Part shown: in pieces, positions 1 through 9,519 of the stretch
How the letters are laid out: each line of letters begins with the position of its first letter
Position numbering within the stretch: position 1 is the stretch's first letter
Source of the DNA: Paenibacillus apiarius
GTDB taxonomy: Bacteria > Bacillota > Bacilli > Paenibacillales > Paenibacillaceae
Direction: 5' to 3'
Assembly: GCF_017052585.1 (NCBI RefSeq)
Contig: NZ_JAFFHZ010000001.1
Span: 3,401,001-3,465,000, forward strand
DNA: 64,000 nucleotides
Made by a program: the position numbers and the translations under genes
The notes under the pieces: generated by a model
The model's database searches: none
What the model saw: the letters and a program-made list of their open reading frames with translations, nothing else
What the model was told of the DNA's origin: nothing

Positions 1-1227
1 AAAAGGCTTACCGTATTGCTGCTGGTGTCGCTGCTGCTGTTGGTCACGGCTTGCGGCAAGGATAGCGGGAATGGCACTCCGGCGGCGGGCAAGGACGAGT
101 CACAGGAAAAAGCGACAGTGACGATGGGGTTCTGGGGCACGGCGCAGGATTTGAAAATTTATCAGGATGCGGCGGCTTCCATTAGCGACCAGTATCCGAA
201 CTTGGAATTGAAAATCAAGCAGTATCCGAGCAGCGAGCAGTTCTGGAATGTGCTGCCGGGCGAAATTGCGGCGGGTGTAGCGCCCGACTTCATAAAGATT
301 TCCAACGAAGGGGCGTACGAGTATATTAACAAAGGCCTGTTCACTTCGTTGGACGAGCTCATCGCCTCGTCAGATGTGGATATGAACCGCTTCGCGGCTT
401 CGTCGGCGGATATCTGGAAGGTCGATGATAAGCTGTATGGCATTCCGAACTTGACGATGCCGTCGATGTTCTTCATCAACGCCGACATGTGGAAGGAAGC
501 GGGTCTTGGCGAGTATCCGCAGACATGGGACGAAGTGGAAGCGGCCGCCAAGAAATTGACGAAGGATGACGTGTACGGCATTACGATCAACATCGATGCG
601 TATCACATTACGAACTATGTGAAGAGCTACGGCGGCGGCTGGGGCAACGGGAAGACGATCAACTCGGCCGAGAACGTGCAGGGGCTGCAGAAAATTTTCG
701 ATATGTACAAAGAGGGCGTTGCCGTGACGCCGAAAGCGCTTGGCTATGGCTGGGACGGCGAAGTATTTGCGAATGGCAAAGCGGCGATGACGACGGGCGG
801 ATACTGGTACAAAGGTTATTTGAAGGATGCCAATCCGAACCTGAACTATGTCGCGCTTCCGGTGCCTAAGGGAACGGTCAACGGCGGCACGATGATTTCC
901 GACGCTTATGTCGTATTGAAGGACGCGAAGAACAAGGAAGCGGCGCTCAAGGCTGCGTATTATTTGACAAATGACAAGACACAGACCGAGTTCCTGAAGC
1001 TTGGCTTCAATTCGGCGGTAACGAGCTTGTCAGCCAAATATTTCGAAGAGAATCCGGAATTCAAAGCGGTCGAGAAGGCGCTTGACTATAGCACTGACTT
1101 CGCTTATCCGGCAGAAACGAAGAAGTTCATTGATGAATTGGTGAAACAGCTTGAAGCGACCATCTTGGGCGGCACGAGCCAGACGCCGCAGCAATTGCTC
1201 GACGGCATTCAGCAACAATTTCAGTAG
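1..1227 (+). CDS. ABC transporter sugar-binding lipoprotein (5' end outside window)
   Basis: Extracellular solute-binding protein of a carbohydrate ABC importer. The frame is open from base 1 and the true start lies upstream. What is visible begins inside a lipoprotein signal peptide: a basic KR pair, a Leu/Val-rich core and the lipobox LVTAC, so the mature protein is lipid-anchored outside the membrane. The body has the usual family-1 binding-protein pattern (GFWGTAQDLKIYQDAAA near the mature N-terminus, aromatic residues such as GGYWYKGYLKD in the second lobe). Two permease genes follow on the same strand and then two alpha-glucan hydrolases, so maltodextrin or a related alpha-glucan oligosaccharide is the likely ligand (inference). 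No ATPase is in the operon; such importers often share an MsmX-type ATPase. Confidence 0.9.
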   Translation, partial: KRLTVLLLVSLLLLVTACGKDSGNGTPAAGKDESQEKATVTMGFWGTAQDLKIYQDAAASISDQYPNLELKIKQYPSSEQFWNVLPGEIAAGVAPDFIKISNEGAYEYINKGLFTSLDELIASSDVDMNRFAASSADIWKVDDKLYGIPNLTMPSMFFINADMWKEAGLGEYPQTWDEVEAAAKKLTKDDVYGITINIDAYHITNYVKSYGGGWGNGKTINSAENVQGLQKIFDMYKEGVAVTPKALGYGWDGEVFANGKAAMTTGGYWYKGYLKDANPNLNYVALPVPKGTVNGGTMISDAYVVLKDAKNKEAALKAAYYLTNDKTQTEFLKLGFNSAVTSLSAKYFEENPEFKAVEKALDYSTDFAYPAETKKFIDELVKQLEATILGGTSQTPQQLLDGIQQQFQ

Positions 1228-1340
1228 GTAATCGGGTTCCCGTTTCCGTCTTGTGAAGCGGGAACAGCTTTATTCGTTGATATGAGGACTTAATAGCGGA
1301 ACAACTTCCAAATTAATTTGAACATTCAGGAGGCTTGCTT

Positions 1341-2291
1341 ATGGCTGCCTATGACAATAAACATGCAACGGCGGATTACAGCCGCTTGAACAAACGCCCG
1401 TCGCGGTTCCGTTCGCTCGCGGATTCGGATACCGCGGTCGGCTGGCTGTTCACGCTGCCGTTTCTGGTGCTGTGGGTATGGTGGTTTTTGTACCCGTTCG
1501 CGCAATCCTTCCTGCGCAGCTTTCAGGAAGTCAGCTTCACGGCGCTAGGTGATGCGTCCTTCATCGGGCTGCAGAACTATATCCATATTTTGCAGGACCC
1601 CGAGTTCTATCAGGCGGTGCTTCATTCCTTGCAGATCGTCGTTATCGCCGTTCCGGTGCAGACGCTGCTCGGCTTGCTGATGGCGGTGCTCGTCAATCAG
1701 AAGATGAAGGGCCGGGGAATATTCCGCACCGTGTTCTTCATTCCGTATATTACGTCGCAGATCGCGGTAACGACGGTGTTCATGATGCTGTTCAAGAAGG
1801 GAACCTTCGTGACGAAATTTTTCACGCTGTTCGGGTTCGCGGATACGACGTGGTTCGCAGATACGCGCTATGCGCTTTTGTTCGTCAGCATTCTGTTCAT
1901 TTTCCAGCAGTGCGGGTTCAGCATGATCGTATACTTGTCCGGGCTGCAGGAGATTCCGCGCGATCTGTACGAAGCGGGGCAGATGGACGGAGCGTCCAAA
2001 TGGGCGCAGTTCCGCTATATTACGCTCCCTTCCCTGAAGCCGGTCACGTTCTTCGTCGTCTCGGTCGCGACGCTGCTCGGCTTCCAGATCTACGATCAGA
2101 TTGCCGCGATCTCGCGTTACGGCGCTTTGGGCTCTCCGGCCGGGGCGACGAGTACGGTCGTCACTTATTTCTATCAGCACGGCATCCGGTATATGAATAT
2201 CGGGTACGGAAGCGCGGCCGTCGTACTATTTTTCCTCATTATTCTGTTGATTACGTTCCTGCAAAAAAAATGGCTGGGCGATAAGGAGTGA
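1341..2291 (+). CDS. Sugar ABC transporter permease (MalF type)
   Basis: Inner-membrane permease of the importer, 316 residues with about six membrane segments. The EAA loop that contacts the ATPase is visible from about residue 211 (EAGQMDGASKWAQFRYITLP). I chose the ATG at 1341 because AGGAGG at 1328-1333 sits 7 bases upstream; an in-frame TTG at 1335 is too close to that site. The gene lies between the binding-protein gene and the second permease. Its long hydrophilic N-terminus and first transmembrane pair fit the MalF rather than the MalG partner. Confidence 0.9.
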   Translation: MAAYDNKHATADYSRLNKRPSRFRSLADSDTAVGWLFTLPFLVLWVWWFLYPFAQSFLRSFQEVSFTALGDASFIGLQNYIHILQDPEFYQAVLHSLQIVVIAVPVQTLLGLLMAVLVNQKMKGRGIFRTVFFIPYITSQIAVTTVFMMLFKKGTFVTKFFTLFGFADTTWFADTRYALLFVSILFIFQQCGFSMIVYLSGLQEIPRDLYEAGQMDGASKWAQFRYITLPSLKPVTFFVVSVATLLGFQIYDQIAAISRYGALGSPAGATSTVVTYFYQHGIRYMNIGYGSAAVVLFFLIILLITFLQKKWLGDKE

Positions 2292-2296
2292 CAACG

Positions 2297-3121
2297 ATGC
2301 AGGCTAACAAACGCTTTACCGGATTGCTTCATTATGCCGTCGTCCTCTTGCTCGGACTGGTGTTCCTCCTTCCCTTCGCCTATACGCTGTATACGTCGTT
2401 CGTGACGATGCAGGATGTGAACAAGCTGGCGGGGATGCCGCATTGGACGCTGGACAACTATAAGCTGTTCTTCACGAATGAAGCGTACAACGTGCCGAAA
2501 TGGTTCCTGAACACAGTCATTATGACGGGGCTCGTCATTATCGGCAACCTGATAATTAACCCGATGGCGGGCTTCGCGCTTGCGAAGCTGGAGTTCCCGG
2601 GCAAGCGGATCATCTTCTGGATCGTCGTGGCGACGATGATGGTGCCGTATCAGATGATTTTGATTCCGGTCTACGTCAATATGGCGCAGATTGGCTGGCT
2701 GAATACGTTCGCGGCGTTGACCGTTCCGTTTCTGTATCAGTGCCTGTACATCTTCATGATGAGGCAATTTTTCATCGGCGTGCCGAATGAATTCATCGAA
2801 GCGGCGCGGCTGGACGGCTTGACGAAGATGGGCTCGTTCTGGCGCATCGTCTATCCGCTCGCGAAGTCGCCGCTCATTACGATGTCGATACTCGCATTTG
2901 CGGGCACATGGAACAGCTACCTCATTCCGAGCACGCTGGCCAACAGTCCCGATCAATATGTGCTGGTCGTGGGTCTCAACAGTGTCAAGGATATGTTTTT
3001 CGAGAATACTCCGCTCATTATGGCCGGGGTTGTGCTGTCCACCTTGCCGATTCTTATCTTCTTCTTCCTGTTCCAGAAGCAGTATGTCGAGGGGATATCC
3101 AGCTCCGGCATTAAGGGATAA
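2297..3121 (+). CDS. Sugar ABC transporter permease (MalG type)
   Basis: Second permease, 274 residues, with the EAA motif from about residue 168 (EAARLDGLTKMGSFWRIVYP). The ATG at 2297 is preferred: AAGGAG at 2283-2288 overlaps the stop region of the previous gene and is correctly spaced, whereas the in-frame GTG at 2288 lies inside the ribosome-binding site. Tight coupling to the MalF-type gene indicates one heterodimeric channel. The C-terminus ends SSGIKG, typical of this subfamily. About 200 bases without a recognisable gene separate it from the debranching enzyme. Confidence 0.9.
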   Translation: MQANKRFTGLLHYAVVLLLGLVFLLPFAYTLYTSFVTMQDVNKLAGMPHWTLDNYKLFFTNEAYNVPKWFLNTVIMTGLVIIGNLIINPMAGFALAKLEFPGKRIIFWIVVATMMVPYQMILIPVYVNMAQIGWLNTFAALTVPFLYQCLYIFMMRQFFIGVPNEFIEAARLDGLTKMGSFWRIVYPLAKSPLITMSILAFAGTWNSYLIPSTLANSPDQYVLVVGLNSVKDMFFENTPLIMAGVVLSTLPILIFFFLFQKQYVEGISSSGIKG

Positions 3122-3323
3122 GGGATGAAGCGCCAGCAGAAGTGGAGAGGAATGGACAGATGCTGCATGGAGTCTGCTTCTTTGCTTCTGTATCAGGTAT
3201 TCAGCAGTAAGATGAAATGGTTGGGACAGATGCGCGGAGACTGACGGCATGGAAGCGGATTGCTGGATTGCATAGATGACTTGCGGTCATGGCTGCAAAA
3301 TGACAAGGGAATGAGGCGGGAAC

Positions 3324-5408
3324 ATGGACTATTGTGTGATTAAAGAAGGCGATCTGTTCTACTTGACGGATAAAAATGGCGATATCGCCGCGGAGCACGA
3401 CGGCGGATATGGGCTGTATACGAAGGATACGCGGTTCTTGAGCCGGATGGAAGTATATATTGACGGCGAGAAGCCTGCGCTGCTGTCCTCGTCGTCGGAT
3501 AAAAGCTACTTCGCGTCCATCCGGGCGATGAAGGAACGCAAGGACGAAGGGGCGATCGAGCTCCAGCGGGAGCGGTTCATCTTCGACGGCGTGTTGTACG
3601 AGCGGATGACGGTAACGAACTATTTCCCGCAGGCGGCTGCTTGTGAGCTGGCGGTTGCGTTCGATGCCGACTTCCAGGACATGTTCCTCGTCCGCAAATA
3701 CCGGACGGGTGAAGTGGGCCGGATTAGCGGCCGCGAGGCGGGGGAGCGGCATGCGGCAATCCGTTATGCGGGCGCAGATGGCATGATGCGGGAAACCGTG
3801 GTGCAATGGGACCGGGAAGCGGGCCGCGTGGAGGAAGATAGTGCGGTAAGCTTCGCGCTGGAGCTGGCCCCGAAGGAAGCGGCGCGCATCTGCTTCGCCA
3901 TCATGCCGGTATTGGCAGGGCAGCAGGCGGCTGTGCTGCCGTTCGAGGAAGGCCTGCGCCGCTTGGAAGAGTCCTATGCGGCATGGGAGGAGGAGACGGC
4001 CAGCGTCACGACCGATTCCGAGCTGTTCAACGGCCTGTATCGTCGCGGGGTGCAGGATCTGCGCATGCTGATGACCGATGTCGGTTACGGCGATACGCCG
4101 GTGGCCGGACTGCCATGGTTCGCCGTTCCGTTCGGCCGCGACAGCCTGATCACATCCTTGTTCATGCTGCCGCTGCAGCCCGAGAAGGTGAAGGGCACGC
4201 TGCGTACGTTGGCCGCTTACCAAGGGAAGGCCTGGGATAAATGGCGCGATGAACAGCCCGGCAAGATTATGCACGAGATCCGCTTCGGCGAGCTGGTGAC
4301 GACGAAGCAGTCGCCGTTCTCCCCTTACTATGGAACCGTCGATTCCACGCCGCTGTTCCTCGCGCTCATCGGCGAATATGTGCGCTGGACGGGCGATCTG
4401 ACGCTTGCTGAAGAGCTCAAGCCGAACATGCTGCGCGCGCTCGAGTGGATCGACCGTGCCGTCTTGGCAGGCGCAGGGTTCGTGACGTATCATCAGGAGG
4501 CGGAGAAGGGATTCCCGAACCAGGGCTGGAAGGATTCAAGCAATTCGATCGTCCACGCTTCGGGAGAATACGCCGCTTCGCCGATTGCTTTGTCCGAGGT
4601 GCAAGGGTATGTGTATCAGGCGAAAAAGAGCCTGGCTCCCGTATTCGCAGCCATGGGCGAAGCGGTGCTGGCCGAAAGGCTGGAACGGGAGGCGCAGGAA
4701 CTGAGAGCCAGATTCGAGCGGGAATTCTGGATGGAGCGGGAAGGCTTCTATGCGATCGCGCTCGACAAGGAGCAGCGTCAAGTAGAGTCCGTTACCTCCA
4801 ATCCGGGGCATCTGCTCCTGTCCGGCCTGCCGGATTGGGAACGTGCCGAGCAGGTCGCCGCGCGGCTGCTCGCCGTAGACATGTTCAGCGGCTATGGCAT
4901 CCGTACGATGAGCACAGAGGCGGCCGGATATTATCCGATGAGCTACCACAACGGCAGCGTCTGGCCGCATGACAATGCCTTGATTCTGCTCGGCTTGAGC
5001 CGCTTGGGCTTCAAGCGGGAAGCAGGCAAGGTGATTTCGGGGTTGCTTGCGGCGTCCCGGCATTTTGAGTATCAAAGGCTGCCTGAATTGTATTGCGGAC
5101 ACGGCGCGGAACTGGGCGAGCCGGTGCCGTATCCTTCGACATGCTCCCCGCAGGCCTGGTCGGCAGGCACGGCGGTCGCCTTTGTGCAGGCGATGCTGGG
5201 CCTCGATCCGAACGTGCCGGCAGGCGAGATTCGCATCAACCCGATGCTGCCGGAAGGGATTGGCGAGCTGACGGTCGAGCGGCTGCGCATTGGCGCGGGC
5301 GAGCTGTCCTTGAAGGTCACACGCTTGCGGGAAGGCGCGGACGAGGTTGGCGTCGAGGTGCTTGGCAATACTACAGGCTTAGCCATTGTGCAATTCGGTG
5401 TAGAATAG
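3324..5408 (+). CDS. Glycogen-debranching-type amylo-alpha-1,6-glucosidase
   Basis: Protein of 694 residues combining an N-terminal GDE_N_bis-type beta domain (about 1-210, rich in paired Asp/Glu and aromatic residues, e.g. GGYGLYTKDTRFLSR) with a C-terminal (alpha/alpha)6 amylo-1,6-glucosidase/MGH1-like barrel (about 230-640). Barrel signatures are GLPWFAVPFGRDSL and YHNGSVWPHDNALILLGL. Family knowledge suggests hydrolysis of alpha-glucosidic branch points of imported or stored glucans in the cytosol; exact specificity cannot be read off. The ATG at 3324 follows a GA-rich site (gaggcggg). Codons for about the last 127 residues lie inside a 2.2-kb segment repeated at 35.9 kb, where only this C-terminal portion is present. 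Confidence 0.88.
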   Translation: MDYCVIKEGDLFYLTDKNGDIAAEHDGGYGLYTKDTRFLSRMEVYIDGEKPALLSSSSDKSYFASIRAMKERKDEGAIELQRERFIFDGVLYERMTVTNYFPQAAACELAVAFDADFQDMFLVRKYRTGEVGRISGREAGERHAAIRYAGADGMMRETVVQWDREAGRVEEDSAVSFALELAPKEAARICFAIMPVLAGQQAAVLPFEEGLRRLEESYAAWEEETASVTTDSELFNGLYRRGVQDLRMLMTDVGYGDTPVAGLPWFAVPFGRDSLITSLFMLPLQPEKVKGTLRTLAAYQGKAWDKWRDEQPGKIMHEIRFGELVTTKQSPFSPYYGTVDSTPLFLALIGEYVRWTGDLTLAEELKPNMLRALEWIDRAVLAGAGFVTYHQEAEKGFPNQGWKDSSNSIVHASGEYAASPIALSEVQGYVYQAKKSLAPVFAAMGEAVLAERLEREAQELRARFEREFWMEREGFYAIALDKEQRQVESVTSNPGHLLLSGLPDWERAEQVAARLLAVDMFSGYGIRTMSTEAAGYYPMSYHNGSVWPHDNALILLGLSRLGFKREAGKVISGLLAASRHFEYQRLPELYCGHGAELGEPVPYPSTCSPQAWSAGTAVAFVQAMLGLDPNVPAGEIRINPMLPEGIGELTVERLRIGAGELSLKVTRLREGADEVGVEVLGNTTGLAIVQFGVE

Positions 5409-7216
5409 TAGTGTTAGTGTATATAGAGTAGTGTATATAGAGTAATAGACAACGGCCGTCTTCGTGACGGCCGCTTCTCGCAATAATCACAATAGATGAG
5501 AAGGATAGCGGCAGAAGATGCAGGAAGGAGCAGGCAGATGAAGCGAACATGGTGGAAAGAGGCTGTTGTGTATCAGGTATATTGGAGAAGCTTCAATGAT
5601 ACGAATGGGGATGGATACGGAGATTTGGAGGGGGTCATCCAGAAACTTGACTATATCCGCGATCTCGGCGTTGACGTCATCTGGCTCAATCCGTGCTATG
5701 GATCGCCAGATGTGGATAACGGCTACGATATTGCCGATTACCGCTCGATTATGCCGAAGGCGGGCACGATGGACACCTTCGAGCGCTTGCTGCAAGAAAC
5801 GCATGCGCGCGGCATGAAGCTCATCATGGATTTGGTCGTGAACCATACCTCTGATCAGCATCCGTGGTTCACGGAGTCGCGCTCGGCGAAGGACCATCCG
5901 AAGCGGGACTATTACATCTGGCGGAAAGAGCCGAATAACTGGCGCTCGTACTTCACCCCTTCCACCTGGGAGTATGACGAAGCGACGGGAGAGTATTACT
6001 TCCATTCCTTCGCCGTGCAGCAGCCTGACCTGAATTGGGACAACCCGCGCGTGCGCGAAGAAATATATGATATGATGCGCTTCTGGCTGGATAAAGGCAT
6101 CGACGGCTTCCGCATGGATGTCATCAACCTGCTTGCGAAGCAAGCCGGATTCCCGGATGCGGCAAACCCGGACGATATTTCATACTTGGGCAACAACCCC
6201 GGCATTCATGAATACCTGCAAGAGATGCACGACAAGGTGCTGCGGCATTACGACATTTTCACGGTCGGGGAAATCCCGTTCGTCACGCCGGAAGACGGCG
6301 TGCTGTATGTGGGCGAGGAGCGCGGCGAGCTGCATACGCTCTTCCACTTCGAGGTGTGCGACTATATGGCGCATTGGGACATGCAGCGCTTCAAAGAAAT
6401 TCAGAAGCGGTGGTATGAGGGCATGTGGGGCAAGGGCTGGAATTCCCAATTCCTGAACAACCATGACCATACCCGTGTCGTCACCCGGTTCGGCAACGAT
6501 ACGGCGTACCGCGTGGAGTCGGCGAAGTGCTTCGCGACACTGCTGCATACGCTGCCCGGCATGCCCTACATCTTTCAAGGCGAAGAGATTGGGATGACCG
6601 GCGTCCGCTTCGATTCCATCGACGACTACAACGACATCGCGATGAAAAACAAATATAAGGAAGAAGTTGGCAAGGGCCGCGATCCGCAGGAAGTGTTCGC
6701 GAGCCTGCTTCACTTGGCGCGGGACAATTCCCGCACGCCGATGCAGTGGGACGATTCAGCGAATGGCGGCTTCACCGCCGGCACTCCATGGATGAAGGTG
6801 AATCCGAACTACCGGGATATCAACGTAAGCGCGGCACTGTCCGATCCGAACTCCGTCTTTTATTACTACAAGACGCTTATCCAGCTGCGGAAGCAGCATC
6901 CGGTGATGGTATACGGCAGCTACGAGCCGCTGTTGGAGGAGCACGAGCAGATCTATACTTACACCCGTTCGTTGGATGGGGAGAAATGGCTGATTGTGCT
7001 GAACATTTCGGAGCAAACGGTGGCGTGCGAGCCGCCTGCTTCTGTCTCATTAGCGGGAGCAGAACTGCTTATTGGGAATTATGCGGTGGAATCGGATGCA
7101 GGCGAGCTGCGATTGAAGCCGTATGAGGCGCGGGTGTATCGGTTGGCGTAGAAGTGAATAGAGTAAAGCGGGAACATCCTTTACTGGGGCGGGGGCCTTG
7201 GTAGGGGATGTTTTTT
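5028..7216 (+). repeat. 2.2-kb direct repeat, copy A
   Basis: Holds the 3' end of the debranching gene, the intergenic spacer, the whole alpha-glucosidase gene and its terminator. It matches 35946-38135 in the same orientation with scattered substitutions and a few small indels near the debranching stop codon. Homology begins at AAGGT in the debranching gene and ends in the T-run of the terminator. The copies are clearly not identical, so this is not one sequence assembled twice. Confidence 0.93.
5538..7151 (+). CDS. GH13 alpha-glucosidase (oligo-1,6-glucosidase type), copy A
   Basis: Cytosolic exo-alpha-glucosidase of GH13 subfamily 31, 537 residues, with N-terminal KEAVVYQVYWRSFNDTNGDG. 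The catalytic triad is visible: nucleophile Asp194 in GFRMDV, acid/base Glu245 in TVGEIP and transition-state stabiliser Asp310 in NNHDH. Region I is DLVVNHTS. The ATG at 5538 has AAGGAG at 5525-5530. It ends the alpha-glucan operon and cuts oligosaccharides to glucose. A copy differing at about ten residues lies at 36457-38070. A terminator follows. Confidence 0.93.
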   Translation: MKRTWWKEAVVYQVYWRSFNDTNGDGYGDLEGVIQKLDYIRDLGVDVIWLNPCYGSPDVDNGYDIADYRSIMPKAGTMDTFERLLQETHARGMKLIMDLVVNHTSDQHPWFTESRSAKDHPKRDYYIWRKEPNNWRSYFTPSTWEYDEATGEYYFHSFAVQQPDLNWDNPRVREEIYDMMRFWLDKGIDGFRMDVINLLAKQAGFPDAANPDDISYLGNNPGIHEYLQEMHDKVLRHYDIFTVGEIPFVTPEDGVLYVGEERGELHTLFHFEVCDYMAHWDMQRFKEIQKRWYEGMWGKGWNSQFLNNHDHTRVVTRFGNDTAYRVESAKCFATLLHTLPGMPYIFQGEEIGMTGVRFDSIDDYNDIAMKNKYKEEVGKGRDPQEVFASLLHLARDNSRTPMQWDDSANGGFTAGTPWMKVNPNYRDINVSAALSDPNSVFYYYKTLIQLRKQHPVMVYGSYEPLLEEHEQIYTYTRSLDGEKWLIVLNISEQTVACEPPASVSLAGAELLIGNYAVESDAGELRLKPYEARVYRLA

Positions 7217-7219
7217 TTG
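7173..7219 (+). terminator. Rho-independent terminator of the alpha-glucan operon
   Basis: Stem AACATCCTTTAC / GTAGGGGATGTT (with G-T pairs) around a G-rich loop, followed by eight T. The equivalent hairpin in the repeat at 38.1 kb has a fully paired stem (GTAAAGGATGTT). Confidence 0.85.
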
Positions 7220-7715
7220 AGATGAGTTTGATTAAAATGTACAAATTATGCATCAATTGATGGGATCCATTCTCCCTATGTTTTCTAACCATCCATCGAA
7301 AAGCACCCGTTGAAAGGCTTGCATATCCTCATAGTCTAATGTATGTTATTGCTGACAGGCGCGAAAATGATCACTATATTCCAAGGTTGTATTTTAAATA
7401 TTTATGAGATCATTTACCCTTTGCCCAACGTAGCAAGCAGGCTCTTCACCGAGGCGAAGGAGCTGTTATCAGGAGACAACTAACATTGTCAACTTCCTGA
7501 TATTATGTATCAGCAGTAACACATTAATGGGGTATACCCTGAGACTCTAAATTCAATTGAAAATTAAATTATACACTAAAATGTACAGTGAAATGTGTAG
7601 AGTGTGGATACTTGAGGTCGGCAACTTAAAGTTTTAATCACACGTAGAAATGAATTATTGAAAACTAACGAAAAGCAGCCGATGTATAAAGTCCCAAGAG
7701 TGAACTACACAACTC
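7220..7715. other. Intergenic stretch without recognisable genes
   Basis: About 500 bases of AT-rich DNA between the alpha-glucan operon and the IS110-type element. All frames are frequently stopped. I see no tRNA-like fold, CRISPR repeat or convincing protein similarity. It is the left edge of the material lying between the two direct repeats. Confidence 0.5.
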
Positions 7716-7726
7716 CCTCGGTACGA

Positions 7727-8099
7727 TTTAATTTTCTCACGAATGCTCGCTTATTCGCAGGATTTCACCCTTGCCAGAAATCCAGAAAGATAGTAAATGG
7801 AAGACCATAGAAGACCAGGATAACATGAAGGCGCGAGGAAATAGAGGGGGAGGTCGAAACCCCATATCCTTCCATATACTGCACGCATTCTCCACGCCGC
7901 CCCTAGAGGTTATCACTCCCATGTCTCAACGGGTCTATGCCCTCTCATTCCTTCGTTACACCTGTCCAAGGGGTGGAGGCTGGTCTAGCTAACGGTACGG
8001 GTCGGTGCCCTTTGGTTGAATACATCCGGTACTCTGTGCTTTCTTTTTGAAATCCCGCGAATAAGTCAAAATTCGTACGACGAAATGGTAGGATATTGC
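7727..8099 (-). ncRNA. Putative bridge-RNA region of the IS110-type element
   Basis: A 373-base non-coding end lies 3' of the recombinase, between its stop and the inverted repeat. IS110-family recombinases are guided by a bridge RNA encoded in the non-coding end. Suggestive signs: on the + strand the region has ACTCCCAT (7915-7922) and CAACGGGTC (7927-7935). The opposite element end has GACCCGTTG (9412-9420, reverse complement of the latter) and ACTCCCAT (9424-9431, same sense). One match in each sense is what paired guide arms of a donor loop would show. No fold was computed, so this stays a hypothesis. Confidence 0.4.
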
Positions 8100-9371
8100 T
8101 TAAGCTGCTAGTTGAATTGGTATTGTTTTATGAGGTTTGTAGGCTTCACGGCTCCGAGCCATTCCAATGAGTATTCGAGCTAATTTACCACATAGCTTCA
8201 TAAGAGACCTCATTTTCTTCATCTTTTTTCCCTGTACATTGTACGCGTGCATGGCTTTGAATTCCGGATTGTTCGCCACTAAACTCATGGTCATCATGAA
8301 GATGAAACGGCGGAGGCGAGATCGTCCTCGTTTACTAATTTTCATCTGTCCAGTCCATTTTCCTGAGCTTGCTTCCGCAAGGTTGAGGCCAGCATGTCGC
8401 AAAAGTGCATTGCCGTGAACAAAGCCGCTTAAATCTCCTGCCTCACCAAGAATACCGGCCAGTGAAATGGCGCTAATCCCTTTGACAGCAAGCATAGACT
8501 TGGCAAAGGGAATACGATCCAACACGGCGATGATCTCCATTTCAACCGTTTTGAGCTGCAGGCAAGCAAGGTCGTACTCATCGAATAATTGCTTTAAGTG
8601 AAGCTTGTAGGCATTCGTGGCTTGTTTAGAACCAACGGAACAGCTAGCAAGCGCGATGAGAGCACGAGCTTTTCGCTCACCAGAATGACGCTTCATCAGC
8701 GATTTCCACCCTTCAATGATATCTTTAGGCTGTAGTTTACGAATTTCTTCAGGCGTAGGGAAAAGACGAAGGGTGGCCAACGAACCGGTGCACATCAGGC
8801 TCTTAAAGACCTGACGCAGCTCCGGGAAAACAATGTCTACCCAACGATGGATTTGGTTTTTGGCACTAACGAGTCTCGTTACGACAGAGTCCCGATTTGA
8901 GAGAAAGACTCGAAGCTCTTCAAAGGCTTCGGGCGTGTTACGAGTGAATGAGTAGTAGCCATTCTTAACCATGTCGGCTATGACTAGCGCATCTTTCTTG
9001 TCGCTTTTGGATGGTGTATTGTCGCGGTTTTCTTTATTTTTCTTAACCAGGTGTGGATTAACAAGAACGACTTCAAACTGGCGCTCGGAGAGCCACCTGG
9101 AGAGATTGAGCCAGTAATGCCTGGTAGGTTCCATGCCAACAATGGCTGCCGTTAGTCCATGCGCGGCTTGCAGCGAAAGGATCCACTGGAGAAGGCTGTG
9201 AAAGCCTTCTTCATCATTTGAGAAGGATAAAGGATTACCGACAACAATTCCACGAAAGTTAACAGCACGTGCGATATGCATTTGCTGAGCGATGTCGATC
9301 CCGACGACGAGATGCTGAGCAGTAATTTTTTCAATGAGTTGATTTTGTTTGTCCTGCGATTTAAACTTCAT
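8100..9371 (-). CDS. IS110-family recombinase (transposase)
   Basis: DEDD recombinase of 423 residues. The N-terminal RuvC-like domain shows VVGIDIAQQ (Asp26), GMEPTRHYW (Glu) and SDKKDALVIADM (Asp). The C-terminal Tnp20 domain has the catalytic-serine neighbourhood HAGLNLAEASSGKW and an upstream LAVKGISAISLAGILGEAGD helix-hairpin-helix-like stretch. The frame is complete, with AGGAGG before the ATG at 9371, so the protein could be active. It acts with an element-encoded bridge RNA to move the element as a circle. Confidence 0.92.
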   Translation of the reverse strand: MKFKSQDKQNQLIEKITAQHLVVGIDIAQQMHIARAVNFRGIVVGNPLSFSNDEEGFHSLLQWILSLQAAHGLTAAIVGMEPTRHYWLNLSRWLSERQFEVVLVNPHLVKKNKENRDNTPSKSDKKDALVIADMVKNGYYSFTRNTPEAFEELRVFLSNRDSVVTRLVSAKNQIHRWVDIVFPELRQVFKSLMCTGSLATLRLFPTPEEIRKLQPKDIIEGWKSLMKRHSGERKARALIALASCSVGSKQATNAYKLHLKQLFDEYDLACLQLKTVEMEIIAVLDRIPFAKSMLAVKGISAISLAGILGEAGDLSGFVHGNALLRHAGLNLAEASSGKWTGQMKISKRGRSRLRRFIFMMTMSLVANNPEFKAMHAYNVQGKKMKKMRSLMKLCGKLARILIGMARSREAYKPHKTIPIQLAA

Positions 9372-9519
9372 AGTAGAGCGTCCTCCTAGATGATGGGATT
9401 TTAATGGCTATGACCCGTTGCGTACTCCCATCGTACCGAGGCGCTTTTCTTTTTTCAAAGACGAAATTAATCCATCTACAGGAATGCTAATGGGACTTAA
9501 TATTATTACAAATATAAAT

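Larger units (their letters stand above)
7716..9441 (-). mobile_element. IS110-family (IS1111-like) insertion element
   Basis: The limits given are the outer edges of an 11-bp perfect inverted repeat, CCTCGGTACGA at 7716-7726 and TCGTACCGAGG at 9431-9441, which flanks the leftward recombinase gene. IS1111-group elements have short subterminal inverted repeats and a long non-coding end 3' of the recombinase, both seen here. True tips probably lie a few bases outside. No target-site duplication is evident, as is usual for this family. Confidence 0.75.

Noticed and set aside
2174..4493. Long open frames on the minus strand across the permease and debranching genes
   Set aside because: They lie antisense to well-supported genes in GC-rich DNA, have Arg/His-rich low-complexity translations and lack ribosome-binding sites.
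7771..7992. 73-codon frame in the non-coding end of the IS110-type element
   Set aside because: No ribosome-binding site, and it overlaps the region expected to encode the element's RNA.
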